Source: Betaproteobacteria bacterium (GTDB taxonomy: Bacteria; Pseudomonadota; Gammaproteobacteria; Burkholderiales; Ga0077523). From it: a stretch of 64,000 nucleotides of DNA. The notes beneath the pieces were generated by a model, which saw only the letters and a list, made by a program, of their open reading frames with translations, did not search any database and had not been told where the DNA came from. The number at the start of each line of letters is the position of its first letter. Within the stretch, counting starts at the first letter, position 1. The DNA lies in contig WGLR01000019.1 of NCBI GenBank assembly GCA_016125475.1, positions 184,746 to 248,745 of the forward strand, in the 5' to 3' direction. Shown piece by piece: positions 17,661-26,156 of this stretch. The position numbers and the translations under genes are program-made.

Positions 17661-18137
17661 CTACGGCAAAGGCCGCGCGCCGGGCATCAGGGAGCCCTGT
17701 ATCGGGGCGTTCGCCGCCCCCAGGTGAGAGAGGCCGAGGGCGGCCAGTTGGGCGCGTCGCTCAACCCGCACGCGCGACACGATCTTCCAGACGGCGGAGG
17801 GTTGCAGGCCGAAGCGTGCGCAGACCTCGGCCATGTTGCCCCGCCGCAGCATGCGGAACACCTCGAGGTCGCGAGCCGATATGTCGAACCACGACAGCGA
17901 CGAGCGGCCTGGCATCGGGCGCGGGATCCATACTCGGTTGCCGCCGTGGACCTTCGCGACCTGTTTCACAGCCTCGACCGATGCGGCGCGCGCCTGGTCG
18001 GCCGGGATGCCACTCTCGGCCAGCGTGTGCGCCAGGTGGTCGACTAGGTCGATCAGCAGCTCGGGCCCGCGGTAGGCGGCGTCGCGACTCACCTGGCCCT
18101 GAGAGCCGGCCGGCTTCGAGGGCGGTCCGCCGCTCAC
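17661..18137 (-). CDS. Mor-like transcription activator (inner prophage)
   Basis: 158 residues with the Mor/C core: a helical dimer region, KVHGGNRVWIPRP, LSWFDISARDLEVF and the helix-turn-helix NMAEVCARFGLQPSAVWKIVSRV. Homologous to the outer element's terminal gene at 10698-11186. GTG at 18137 overlaps the GemA stop (GTGA), so the two are translationally coupled. In Mu-like phages this product activates the next transcription phase. It is the leftmost gene of the prophage. Confidence 0.75.
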   Translation of the reverse strand: MSGGPPSKPAGSQGQVSRDAAYRGPELLIDLVDHLAHTLAESGIPADQARAASVEAVKQVAKVHGGNRVWIPRPMPGRSSLSWFDISARDLEVFRMLRRGNMAEVCARFGLQPSAVWKIVSRVRVERRAQLAALGLSHLGAANAPIQGSLMPGARPLP

Positions 18138-18613
18138 GCAACCTCCCCGTTGATCAGATGGCCGGACCGATCGGCCCACGCCTTCAGTGCTTCGATCACG
18201 GCCTCGGCCTGCTGATTGTTTAGCCACTCGGGCCGCGCCACGCCGGTCTGACGGGCGATCCACCGTCCCAGGGCCTGCATGGAGTCGTCACGCACGATGC
18301 CCAGGCCGTGCAGGGCGTGCCATAGCGCAACGATCTTGCGGGTCTGGGGGTCCGAGTTCCCGGAAGCACTCCGGCGCCCTGACGACTTCGGGGTCGGCTT
18401 GAAACCGCGACTCTTCAGGTGATCGAGCACACGCGCGCGGCCCGGAAAGTCCAAGTCGCCGGCAGATTGGACACGGCCGATAGTCCAGAGCATTGCGCGA
18501 TAGGTCTCGTCGTCCATGCCGAGCTGCGCTTTCGCGACATGAATGAGTGCCAACTCCCGATTTCGGCCAGAACCGTTCGGTGGCCCTTCGGACCTATTTA
18601 CGCGACGCTCCAT
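18134..18613 (-). CDS. GemA family regulatory protein (Mu gp16, DUF1018)
   Basis: 159 residues. The conserved N-terminal block ALIHVAKAQLGMDDETYRAML and the later GRARVLDHLKSRGFKP are typical of Mu GemA. In Mu this early protein modulates host gene expression and DNA gyrase-related functions; here the role is assigned by family only. It is coupled to the Mor-like gene. A cargo gene on the other strand starts 37 bp upstream. Confidence 0.85.
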   Translation of the reverse strand: MERRVNRSEGPPNGSGRNRELALIHVAKAQLGMDDETYRAMLWTIGRVQSAGDLDFPGRARVLDHLKSRGFKPTPKSSGRRSASGNSDPQTRKIVALWHALHGLGIVRDDSMQALGRWIARQTGVARPEWLNNQQAEAVIEALKAWADRSGHLINGEVA

Positions 18614-18650
18614 AATTTAGCCCTATCCTTTCTTGCGCTGTCATATCACC

Positions 18651-19199
18651 ATGAGCCATTCGATGCAGTTCAAAGAAACCTTGTACGCCACCGTTCAGGC
18701 ACTTGATGGATGGATATCCGCGCACGACGCACTTGCTTCCTGGGTCCAGGCAGTCGGAACCATTCTCGCCATTTTTGTATCGTTCGCGATCGCACAGTCC
18801 CAACTTCGTACCGATAAGAGAAAGCGGATTGAGGAGGAGTCCGAGAAAAAACGGCATGCTGCGTTCCTGTGCCTCGCGTTCAGTGAGCGCCTTGTTGACT
18901 GTTTGGAGAAGCACATAGAGCGTCTTCGGAACGAAACCGAGGAAGAACTGCGTGTCGATCGAGAGATACTTCACGAGATCATTAGATGGTCGCAACAGGT
19001 AGCGATAGACAGAATTGGTGATGAGGCTCTGAAAGCACTTCTTCAGCTTCAAGTGATCGCCGCAGAGACACGTGTACAGTCGCAGAAACTCATCGCCACC
19101 AACATCGGCCGTGAACACTGGGCGAACGTATTCGAGAAGATTCATGCGCGTGCCGTCACATGGGACGCGAAACTTCGCAAGGCCATCCAAACGCCATAA
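18651..19199 (+). CDS. Membrane-anchored cargo protein, possible superinfection exclusion (inner prophage)
   Basis: 182 residues. One N-terminal transmembrane segment (ASWVQAVGTILAIFVSFAIA, about 30-50) is followed by a basic patch and a long charged helical domain. It is oriented against the early operon, between GemA and HU, and its DNA is clearly less GC-rich than its neighbours, so it looks like an inserted moron with its own promoter. A protein of the same layout with the matching AAWVQAIGSLLAI segment lies at 62643-63233 in the outer element. Function unknown; exclusion is a guess from context. Confidence 0.7.
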   Translation: MSHSMQFKETLYATVQALDGWISAHDALASWVQAVGTILAIFVSFAIAQSQLRTDKRKRIEEESEKKRHAAFLCLAFSERLVDCLEKHIERLRNETEEELRVDREILHEIIRWSQQVAIDRIGDEALKALLQLQVIAAETRVQSQKLIATNIGREHWANVFEKIHARAVTWDAKLRKAIQTP

Positions 19200-19337
19200 G
19201 AATTCGTACTTTGATGTCGTCAGGAGCATATTTCCGTGGTCTCAGGTCGCTCATCAGTGCCGGACCACCACGTCCGGCAGACGCGCGGCGGGCCTCTCTC
19301 GAGGGCGCCGTGCGTTTCGCTTCGGGCGCCTGCGCGC

Positions 19338-19631
19338 CTAGTTCTTGCGCTTCTTGCCGGCGGCGACGGCGTCCTTCAGGGCCTTTGCCGGGCTGAACTT
19401 CGCAGCGACCTTCGCGGGGATCTTCAGCTTCTCGCCCGTCAGGGGGTTGCGGCCTTCGCGCGCTGCCCGCTTGACGGACTTGAAGGTTCCGAGCCCCGTG
19501 ATTGCCACGTCATCCCCGGATGCCACTGCTTTCGTCACGCCCCGGACAAACGCCTCCAGCGCTTTCCCGGCGACGCTCTTCGAGACTCCCGAGTCGGTAG
19601 CGATGTGCTCGATCATTTCGGCTTTGTTCAC
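19338..19631 (-). CDS. HU family DNA-binding protein (inner prophage)
   Basis: 97 residues: NKAEMIEHIATDSGVSKSVAGKALEAF, then ITGLGTFKSVKRAAREGRNPLTGE with the usual HU DNA-contact region GRNP. HU/IHF-type proteins bend DNA, and Mu transposition depends on HU for transpososome assembly, so a phage-borne copy fits. GTG at 19631 chosen because it gives the normal HU start. It lies in the leftward early series downstream of a small membrane protein gene. Confidence 0.92.
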   Translation of the reverse strand: MNKAEMIEHIATDSGVSKSVAGKALEAFVRGVTKAVASGDDVAITGLGTFKSVKRAAREGRNPLTGEKLKIPAKVAAKFSPAKALKDAVAAGKKRKN

Positions 19632-19656
19632 TGTCTTGCCTCGTGTAGTGCGACGG

Positions 19657-19857
19657 TCAACCGCCCGTCGCGTGCGGTGTGAAGAAAAGGAAGACACCCC
19701 ATAGCGCCAGCGTTGTCGCCAGGAGCCACGCGAATGCCATCGAAAGAATCTCGGTGGAGGTCTTGTCGTTCCTCCGCGCGGATTCGATGAGCGTGGCGAA
19801 CGACGTGACCGATCCGACGGCAAACATCACGACAACCACCGCGATGAACAGCCTCAT
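19657..19857 (-). CDS. Small two-helix membrane protein (inner prophage)
   Basis: 66 residues with two hydrophobic segments (LFIAVVVVMFAVG and WLLATTLALWGVFLFF) joined by a short charged loop. The ATG overlaps the upstream stop (ATGA). Unknown function. Confidence 0.6.
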   Translation of the reverse strand: MRLFIAVVVVMFAVGSVTSFATLIESARRNDKTSTEILSMAFAWLLATTLALWGVFLFFTPHATGG

Positions 19858-20345
19858 GCGGCCTCCCGATGCTCGGTGTCGCGGATGTTTCGGCCGCGTG
19901 GGGCGGACTTCCACCACTCGCCCCACGGGTTCTGCTGCGCGGTCGTGGTGACGGGCCTGTAGGCGCCGTTCTTCATGAACCCCCATCCGGCGATGCGCGG
20001 GCCGTGGATGAACAGCGTCCAGACCTCGCGAACGCCATAGGGAACGATCACCCGGTGAAAGTCCGACGGACGCAGGACGTTGGCCCACCGGCGGGTCAGG
20101 ATGTGCGGGCGGCCGTTCACGAGCTTGATCTCGGTGTACCGGCCGGACAGGATGATCGACAGCGCGTGCCAGGGATGCGAGTGCGTGCCGCGATCCGGAT
20201 CGGATGCGAGGAACCGGTGGATCGACACGCGGACGGGGCCGATGGCGACGACGTGGTAGCGCTCGAGGTAGGGCTCACCCTTGTCGCCGCGAATTTCCCG
20301 AACCGCCAGGCGTGCGGTCAGGAGCATGAGGAGGCCGCGAATCAT
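19854..20345 (-). CDS. Cupin-fold phage protein (inner prophage)
   Basis: 163 residues. HRFLASDPDRGTHSHPWHALSI looks like the metal-binding first cupin motif, with a second His (DFHRVIV) about 40 residues later. No known substrate. Cupins of this form occur in the early operons of several transposable phages. It overlaps both neighbours by 4 bp, so it is an integral part of the operon rather than late cargo. Confidence 0.65.
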   Translation of the reverse strand: MIRGLLMLLTARLAVREIRGDKGEPYLERYHVVAIGPVRVSIHRFLASDPDRGTHSHPWHALSIILSGRYTEIKLVNGRPHILTRRWANVLRPSDFHRVIVPYGVREVWTLFIHGPRIAGWGFMKNGAYRPVTTTAQQNPWGEWWKSAPRGRNIRDTEHREAA

Positions 20346-20878
20346 GCCGGGACCTCCTCGTCGCCCTCGACCTGGTCGATCTCCTTCAGCAGCGCGGTGA
20401 CGAGCTTCTCGACGCCGCCGTCGACGGGCTTGATCAGGATCGAGTCGCGACCGGGAACCTGGCGCACGCCGATGCTCTTGAGCGTGTTGGCGTCGAGCTG
20501 CATGAGCGCTCCGACGACGGGCTTGTAAGTGACCTCGATCAGGGTGTCACGCTGCTCCGGGAGCAGTTCGTTCACACGCTCTGCGACCAGGCGAGAGTCG
20601 GACCATTCGAGCGTGTCCTTGCTCTTCTGGAGGCCCACCTTCACGCCGTGAAACACTGTCGAGCGTGGCTTCTCGAACAGCTCGCGCGCGCCGTCGATGC
20701 GGTTGGTCAGGAGGGTCTGCGCGGCCTTCGTGTCCGCCACAGCCTTGCGGATTCCGCGCAGGTGTTTCCGTCGGACCTTTTCCAGCTCGTCGCGCAGTGC
20801 GGTCGTGCGGTCCACCAGGGTCGAGCGCGCGTCGGCGAATGCCTTGGTCGCGGCCTCGATGTCGTTCATCGTGGTCAT
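20342..20878 (-). CDS. Gam-like phage protein, possible host-nuclease inhibitor (inner prophage)
   Basis: 178 residues: a long N-terminal coiled coil, then VFHGVKVGLQKSKDTLEW, then a small domain ending SILIKPVDGGVEKLVTALLKE. The order (coiled coil, beta-hairpin with a W at the end, helix, beta strand) and the position after the transposition genes resemble Mu Gam, which binds DNA ends and blocks RecBCD. The sequence match is weak, so the name is tentative. Confidence 0.5.
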   Translation of the reverse strand: MTTMNDIEAATKAFADARSTLVDRTTALRDELEKVRRKHLRGIRKAVADTKAAQTLLTNRIDGARELFEKPRSTVFHGVKVGLQKSKDTLEWSDSRLVAERVNELLPEQRDTLIEVTYKPVVGALMQLDANTLKSIGVRQVPGRDSILIKPVDGGVEKLVTALLKEIDQVEGDEEVPA

Positions 20879-20882
20879 GTGC

Positions 20883-21203
20883 TCACGTCCTCAGATGTAG
20901 CTGCCCGATCAGATCGGGGAGCGGAATTTTTCGGAGCTTCGATTCCAAGGTGAGGGAATGCATCGCGCGAGAGCGAAGGAACCCGCAGGTCTCCTCCAGA
21001 TCCTCGGCCGTGCGGGCGATGAAGTACCCCGTCGCCGGGTGCCCGCAGACCGCGATGCCGTCGGCGCGAAGTTCGGAGACCAGCTTGCGCACCGTCCGCT
21101 CGTTCGTGCGCACGTGGTAGGCGAGATCGCTCACCTTGCATCCGTTCTCGCGGCCGATGTGCGTGCGCAGCACCACCAGGAGGTCATGCTTTGTCGGCGT
21201 CAT
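20883..21203 (-). CDS. Winged-helix protein (inner prophage)
   Basis: 106 residues. The first 65 form a helix-turn-helix with wing (KVSDLAYHVRTNERTVRKLVSELRADGIAV, then GYFIARTAEDL). ATG at 21203 is preferred because GAGGTGG lies 8 nt upstream. Likely a small early regulator; target unknown. Confidence 0.65.
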   Translation of the reverse strand: MTPTKHDLLVVLRTHIGRENGCKVSDLAYHVRTNERTVRKLVSELRADGIAVCGHPATGYFIARTAEDLEETCGFLRSRAMHSLTLESKLRKIPLPDLIGQLHLRT

Positions 21204-21726
21204 CACGCGGGCCACCTCGCAGGCGTTTCACCAGGTCCCGGAACTCGGCCGGCATCTCCGCCCGCTTCTGTATCTGCTCGGGATCGGTCGATCGGGTCGT
21301 GCTGTAGGGATAGGCGCGCCCTTCCTCGCGCTTCGTCTCGGCTCTGCCCTCGGCCTTGTTCGCGATGCCGGCGACGATCTCGAACAGGTAGCCGTGGGAC
21401 TTCAGAGGAAGCTGAAGCGTGTCCCGCCTGCTGAGCATGTCGTCGAGCGCGCTCGACCAGTATTCGAACGGTGCGGGCCACGAGCGCCCGTTGCGCTCGA
21501 CGCGTGCCTCCGAGATCGGCTCCAGCAGTTCCAACAGGATGCGAGCCGCGCGATCGGGCGAGAGCGCGCGCTGACGCGGCCGGAATAGCCCCACGTAGCG
21601 CACCAAGCGGTCGCCGAGCGGCGCCGGCAACTTCAGGGCGGCCGACAGTGCGTCGCGCCACTGGACGTCCGAGAGATAGCCCTCGGGCTCGCCCACGTAA
21701 CCACAGCACGGACAGGTGAGCTTCAT
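21184..21726 (-). CDS. Hypothetical protein with N-terminal zinc-ribbon-like pair (inner prophage)
   Basis: 180 residues. It starts MKLTCPCCGYVG, a CPxC-like half site for zinc, followed by a helical domain that is common in the early operons of BcepMu-like phages. No function known. Overlaps both neighbouring genes by a few bases. Confidence 0.65.
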   Translation of the reverse strand: MKLTCPCCGYVGEPEGYLSDVQWRDALSAALKLPAPLGDRLVRYVGLFRPRQRALSPDRAARILLELLEPISEARVERNGRSWPAPFEYWSSALDDMLSRRDTLQLPLKSHGYLFEIVAGIANKAEGRAETKREEGRAYPYSTTRSTDPEQIQKRAEMPAEFRDLVKRLRGGPRDDADKA

Positions 21727-22364
21727 GCATCGGCCTCACCTCGCAGGTACGCGACCAGTTGACGCGAATGCTCGGGACGGATCGCGATGATGTCCGGGAG
21801 GTTCGGGAGGCCCTCGAGGATCAACGTTCCGTCGGAGTACAGCGCGAACCGCGGCTCGGACGCGTCACCGCCCCACGAAACGACGTTGCGGATCCCGGTG
21901 TCGACTGGTGGCTCCGGCTGGGGCGGATCGGCCATCCGATCGGCGGCCTGCATCGCTGCGGTTGCAATGACAAGCGCCGACTGATCGACTGGTGGCTCGG
22001 ACTCGCTGGCGGCCGGTGCGATCGGGTCGGCCGGTGCTTCAGTGGTTGGGGCAACCGGGTACCTGGGTGCCAGCGTGTCGCGTCTCGCTGACGGCTTCGT
22101 GCCGACGGAGAGATTCCGCCAGGGGGTGGGCGGTGTCGGCGAACCGGCGCGCGCGCTGAGACGGTAGAACCGCCGTTTCCTGTGATCGCGAAGGACCATG
22201 CACCCTACGAGTTCGCCCCGGTCTTCCATCTGCTTCAGCAGCGCGGAGACGGAGTCGGTCGGTTGACCGATGTCGCGGGCGATGTCGGTGCAGAAGCCGC
22301 CTTGCTCGTGCTGCTTCAGCCACTGTCGGATGCGCTCGGAAGCGCCTGGACGTTCTCCGCTCAT
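21723..22364 (-). CDS. Winged-helix protein with proline-rich linker (inner prophage)
   Basis: 213 residues. The N-terminal 65 form a MarR/LexA-like helix-turn-helix (TDIARDIGQPTDSVSALLKQMEDRGELV). A long proline, alanine and glutamate-rich linker follows (about 80-160), then a small C-terminal domain. Coupled by ATGA overlap to the gene upstream. Probably a DNA-binding early protein. Confidence 0.6.
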   Translation of the reverse strand: MSGERPGASERIRQWLKQHEQGGFCTDIARDIGQPTDSVSALLKQMEDRGELVGCMVLRDHRKRRFYRLSARAGSPTPPTPWRNLSVGTKPSARRDTLAPRYPVAPTTEAPADPIAPAASESEPPVDQSALVIATAAMQAADRMADPPQPEPPVDTGIRNVVSWGGDASEPRFALYSDGTLILEGLPNLPDIIAIRPEHSRQLVAYLRGEADA

Positions 22365-22924
22365 TCGGTCACCCCCAGGCGCCACGGGCGGTGATTGCCG
22401 ATGTTGCGCGCGCGGTGCGTGCGCTTGTGCGGGACCGTCTCGATGATGGCGCCGTCCGACACGTGAACGCGGCGGCCACGCATGAGCGCGTCGACGCCTC
22501 GCATCATCAGTTCGGCGTGACGGTTGTCGCGATCGATGCGCGCGCGAATGGCCAGGTGCTCGGGCATCGGTGCATCGAGCCCGGCGGCGAGCAGCTCGGA
22601 AGGAAACTGCACGAACGTGTCGAACAGGATGCCGCGGTCGTGCATCCACGGGTTCGCCTGGTACACCGTCGCCAGGTGGTCCAGGACGACGTCGGGCAGA
22701 ACGGGCGCGTTGTCGCGCCTCACATCGACTCCGTACCGAATCATGGCGCGGTCCTCTCTGACTGAACGATTCGTGCGAACGACGTCCGGGATTGGCTCCG
22801 GAGAGGACATCGACCCCTCACCTTCGAGAGCGTCGAGCTTGTCGTTCACCGCAAACGCGCACAGCGTCGAGAGGATCAGCGCACCGCAGACCGTCGACAC
22901 GCACAACAAGAGAATCCAGATCAT
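22361..22924 (-). CDS. Hypothetical protein with N-terminal membrane segment (inner prophage)
   Basis: 187 residues. The first 25 are hydrophobic (ILLLCVSTVCGALILSTLCAF), then a soluble helical domain. GGGGGGAT lies before the ATG. An internal ATG at residue 39 could yield a soluble form. No family recognised. It is the first gene downstream of the ATPase. Confidence 0.55.
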   Translation of the reverse strand: MIWILLLCVSTVCGALILSTLCAFAVNDKLDALEGEGSMSSPEPIPDVVRTNRSVREDRAMIRYGVDVRRDNAPVLPDVVLDHLATVYQANPWMHDRGILFDTFVQFPSELLAAGLDAPMPEHLAIRARIDRDNRHAELMMRGVDALMRGRRVHVSDGAIIETVPHKRTHRARNIGNHRPWRLGVTE

Positions 22925-22939
22925 GGCTATCCCCCCCTT

Positions 22940-24301
22940 TCAGAGTTGGCGGATGACGTCCTCGTCGACGACCGGCACGCCAAGGTCGGCGGCCATGTTC
23001 ATGGCGCGCGTGACGAGGTTGTTGATCACGAGCGGGTAGCACAGCGACAGCGTCCGACCCGGTGTGCGGGTCTGGGTGAGACGGCCTCGGATGGCGGCGT
23101 AGGCCGACGGGTCGAATACCTTCGACGCGTCCGCACCGATCCGCGAGAACTTGTGCGCCAGGTACTCGCCGATGGAGTCATCGATCGGAGCCAGTTCCGC
23201 GATCTCGCAGCGGCGGATGACCTCACGCGCCTCGAAGTTCTGTCGCTCGTCGAGCTTCGCCTTCAGCTCCGGCTGGCCGACGAGGATGATCGCGAGGAGC
23301 TTGCGGAAGCCATCCTCGAGTTCCCAGAAGCGCTTGAGGTACTTCAGCGTGCCGACGCGCAGGTCGTGCGCTTCCTCGATCATCAGGACGTGCACGTTCC
23401 CCGAGCGGGACGATTCGAGCAGCGTCTTCTGGACCAGGCGCGTGCGCCGCTCGAGGGACTGAGGTACCTGGACGCCGGGGCGCAGGTCGTCGAGGATGGC
23501 CTCGCAGATCTGGCCGGCAGTCAGGACCGTCTTGTCGATCACCTGCGGCTGGATGATCCGCACCGGCGCGTCTTCGCGCGTCACGCGATCGACCAGGTCG
23601 CGACGGAGCACGGACTTTCCTGCCCCTGACTCGCCGATCACCGCAAGGAATCCCCCGAGGCGCGCGGTGGTCCACATGGCCTCGCGCACGTAGCGCGTGT
23701 CGGGTGTCGTGTAGACGTCCTTCGCTTCCTGGACGTCGTCGGCGAAGGGGTCACGGAACAGCGCGAAATTCTTCCGGGCAGCGGGTGTCAGCATGGCGGG
23801 CTCGATCGGTTCGATGTCGGGGAGGTGTTCGGGGCGTTGCTGCGCTCGACGCTCATCGGCTTTGGCGCGACGGGCTGCGAGTGCGCCCTCGTAGTTGTTC
23901 GCGGCGTTCGGTGTGCGCATCGCGGCGGAGTGCGCGAGCCGCATGGCCGCGTCGGCGACGGCCTCGCGGAGGTCTTCGTCGAGTTCGAACAGGGTGCCGA
24001 GCTGGTCGTCCGGTACCCCGCGCGCCTTGAGTGCTTCGCGGATCTGGCGCTGAATCTCGCGAACGTCGCTCATCTTTGGCCAGATGGCGTGGTTCTGAAG
24101 CTGCGCAAGGCCGGATGAACTCCACGGCTTGCCGTTCGCCTGCTTGATCTGCGGCGCAAGCCAAGTCGCCGTGATCAGGTGCTCCTGCATCACTCGTTTC
24201 AATCTCAGCGGCATGAAATCCCCCAGGGTCTTCGTCGTGTCCGCCAGTCGGCGGCGCTGGTCGGGTGCGCCTAGACGCACGTGCTCGCTGCTGTGTGTCA
24301 T
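22940..24301 (-). CDS. Transposition ATPase, MuB-like AAA protein (inner prophage)
   Basis: 453 residues. An N-terminal helical region (about 1-160) precedes an AAA domain with Walker A GESGAGKS and Walker B VLMIEEAHDL, of the TniB/ExeA type. MuB-like proteins bind target DNA, choose target sites and give target immunity for the transposase. ATG at 24301 is chosen for GGAGGG upstream; ATG at 24214 is an alternative. It lies directly downstream of the transposase gene, separated by a strong hairpin. Confidence 0.9.
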   Translation of the reverse strand: MTHSSEHVRLGAPDQRRRLADTTKTLGDFMPLRLKRVMQEHLITATWLAPQIKQANGKPWSSSGLAQLQNHAIWPKMSDVREIQRQIREALKARGVPDDQLGTLFELDEDLREAVADAAMRLAHSAAMRTPNAANNYEGALAARRAKADERRAQQRPEHLPDIEPIEPAMLTPAARKNFALFRDPFADDVQEAKDVYTTPDTRYVREAMWTTARLGGFLAVIGESGAGKSVLRRDLVDRVTREDAPVRIIQPQVIDKTVLTAGQICEAILDDLRPGVQVPQSLERRTRLVQKTLLESSRSGNVHVLMIEEAHDLRVGTLKYLKRFWELEDGFRKLLAIILVGQPELKAKLDERQNFEAREVIRRCEIAELAPIDDSIGEYLAHKFSRIGADASKVFDPSAYAAIRGRLTQTRTPGRTLSLCYPLVINNLVTRAMNMAADLGVPVVDEDVIRQL

Positions 24302-24369
24302 GTACACTTCCCTCCGCTCGTCAGAGCAACGGTGTGAAAAACGGCGCGACCTTCACCGCGCCTCCCAAG

Positions 24370-24397
24370 GCCCCCACGCGTTGGCGCGCGTGGGGGC
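24370..24397 (+). terminator. Strong hairpin between transposase and ATPase genes (inner prophage)
   Basis: A perfect 11-bp stem (GCCCCCACGCG with CGCGTGGGGGC) and 6-nt loop, followed on the plus strand by TTGTCTTATTT. The T-rich side faces rightward transcription, against the early operon. The outer element has an equivalent at the same place (57779-57823). Confidence 0.5.
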
Positions 24398-24402
24398 TTG
24401 TC

Positions 24403-26151
24403 TTATTTCGCGGCCGCTATCCGACCGCCCTGCGCGGGCACCCCGGCGCCGGTCCAGCGATCGACGAGCGCCCGCACGGCGTCCTCCGGCACTCCGTCCG
24501 GATAGGCGGCGACGATCTCGGCGAAGCGATCGCGATTCATATCCACGCCCGCCTCGCGCAAGCGCTTTGCGCACGCGACGTGCGTCAGCGGCGCGGACTC
24601 GACGCGCGGCGCCTCGATCGGCAGCTCGACTCCCTTGCGATGCATGAAGCCGACGGTCGCCTCGACCTGGTCGAGGTAACCGTGCGGATCGACCTTGTTC
24701 TCGAAGGCTGGCTTGCGAGTTTTCTTCGCGGCCTCGGCCTCGCGCACCGTCTCCACGCCGTAGGCGGCGCGGAGCATGTCCTTGCGGGCGTGGTCTGGGA
24801 CGGTCTCCCTCTGTGCGCGGTAGGTCTCGCCGATGACCGGTGCTTCGGTCCAGAAGCCAGCGTCGTTGCGCTCGCGCGGTTCCAGCTCGATCCGCGTCTC
24901 GCGGCCCTCGCGGTCGGTCATCAGCAGGTGCAGGTTCGGGGCTCGATACGGGTTCACGCACACACGCACCTTCTCCCCGACGCGGATGTCGGGGACGTCG
25001 GCGACGCTGTAGGTCATCGCGCCGTAACCGCGGATCGCGTACCGCACCAGGAGGCCGCGGGACACGGTGACCTCGACGGGCTTCGTCGTGAGCAGGTCAT
25101 TCAGCAGTTCGCGCGCCGGCGCGATGCGCAGTTGTTCGGGGCGGATCTTCTGCCAGAGCGCGTACCGGGAGTGACCGTGGCGGGAGTGGCGCTCGTGCGC
25201 GTTGAAGTGGCGCATCCACGCGTGCGCGAGACCGTTGAGCTGCTCGAGGTTCTCGACGCGGGTGCCGATCGCGAGGCGGCTCTCGAACTGGCGCTCGACG
25301 ATGTTGTGCGCCACTTCGACAGACCCCTTCGCGCGCGGATTGCCCGGCAGGTGCGTGAGGTGCTTGACGCCCAGGCGCTCGAGGAGATTCGAGAACACGT
25401 GACCCTCGCTCGCGGAGCCCTTGTCGAGCACGAGCGAGAACGGGACACCGTGAAAGGGATCGCCGGCGTGGTCGCGTTTCGCGATTGCTGAGCAGAAGAA
25501 CCGGAACAGGTTCTCGGTGTCTTCGGCGCCGGTGAAGTATTCGACGTAGATCGCGCCCGAGTAGTGGTCGACCGCGACGTAGCGGATGATCCGGTGCTTC
25601 TCGATCTTCTTGAGGTTCGCCGGCTTGTTCTTGTAGAACTCCCGCTCGTTCATCACGGTGAGCCCGCCGGCCGGCAGGTAGTAGAGCACGCACACCGACG
25701 CGTCGATCTGCCACACGTGATTCGGATGCAGTGAGCGCTGCTCGATGTGCGGCGTGTCGGCGCCGACCTGGTCGGGGTGCATGCCGAGGGTGCGCAGCAC
25801 GCGCCCGACCTGCTCGTGCGAAATGTCGGCCGAGAGCATGCCGTTCGCCCGCGCAATCTCGCAGGCCGTCTTGATGCTCATCGTGCGCTTGCCGTTCGCC
25901 CGGACGCTCGCCATCAGGAGCGCGCCGAGTTCGACTGCCTCGTCGCCGTCGAGCGCACTGCGGCCGCGATCCTTGCGGGTCTTGCGGCCGCTCTCCCACC
26001 CGACGCTCTTGAGCTTGCGATACAGCTCCTGCTGCGAGCAGCCGAGCATGTCGCAGGCCGCGCGCATGATCGGGCCGCGCTGACCGTGCCCCGCATGGTC
26101 GAGGCGCTGCGCGAGTTCGCGCAGGTAATCGGCGAGTGCGAGGTCGGTCAT
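24403..26151 (-). CDS. DDE transposase, MuA-like (inner prophage)
   Basis: 582 residues. N-terminal helix-turn-helix region (about 1-130) for end binding, then an RNase H-fold integrase core with catalytic Asp150 (WQIDAS), Asp243 (LVLDKG) and Glu279 (KGSVEVAH), then a beta-barrel region and a C-terminal tail that would contact the ATPase. It should cut and join the prophage ends, both for integration and for replicative transposition. Only distantly similar to the outer element's transposase, so the two are likely not cross-acting. Confidence 0.93.
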   Translation of the reverse strand: MTDLALADYLRELAQRLDHAGHGQRGPIMRAACDMLGCSQQELYRKLKSVGWESGRKTRKDRGRSALDGDEAVELGALLMASVRANGKRTMSIKTACEIARANGMLSADISHEQVGRVLRTLGMHPDQVGADTPHIEQRSLHPNHVWQIDASVCVLYYLPAGGLTVMNEREFYKNKPANLKKIEKHRIIRYVAVDHYSGAIYVEYFTGAEDTENLFRFFCSAIAKRDHAGDPFHGVPFSLVLDKGSASEGHVFSNLLERLGVKHLTHLPGNPRAKGSVEVAHNIVERQFESRLAIGTRVENLEQLNGLAHAWMRHFNAHERHSRHGHSRYALWQKIRPEQLRIAPARELLNDLLTTKPVEVTVSRGLLVRYAIRGYGAMTYSVADVPDIRVGEKVRVCVNPYRAPNLHLLMTDREGRETRIELEPRERNDAGFWTEAPVIGETYRAQRETVPDHARKDMLRAAYGVETVREAEAAKKTRKPAFENKVDPHGYLDQVEATVGFMHRKGVELPIEAPRVESAPLTHVACAKRLREAGVDMNRDRFAEIVAAYPDGVPEDAVRALVDRWTGAGVPAQGGRIAAAK

Positions 26152-26156
26152 TCAGC

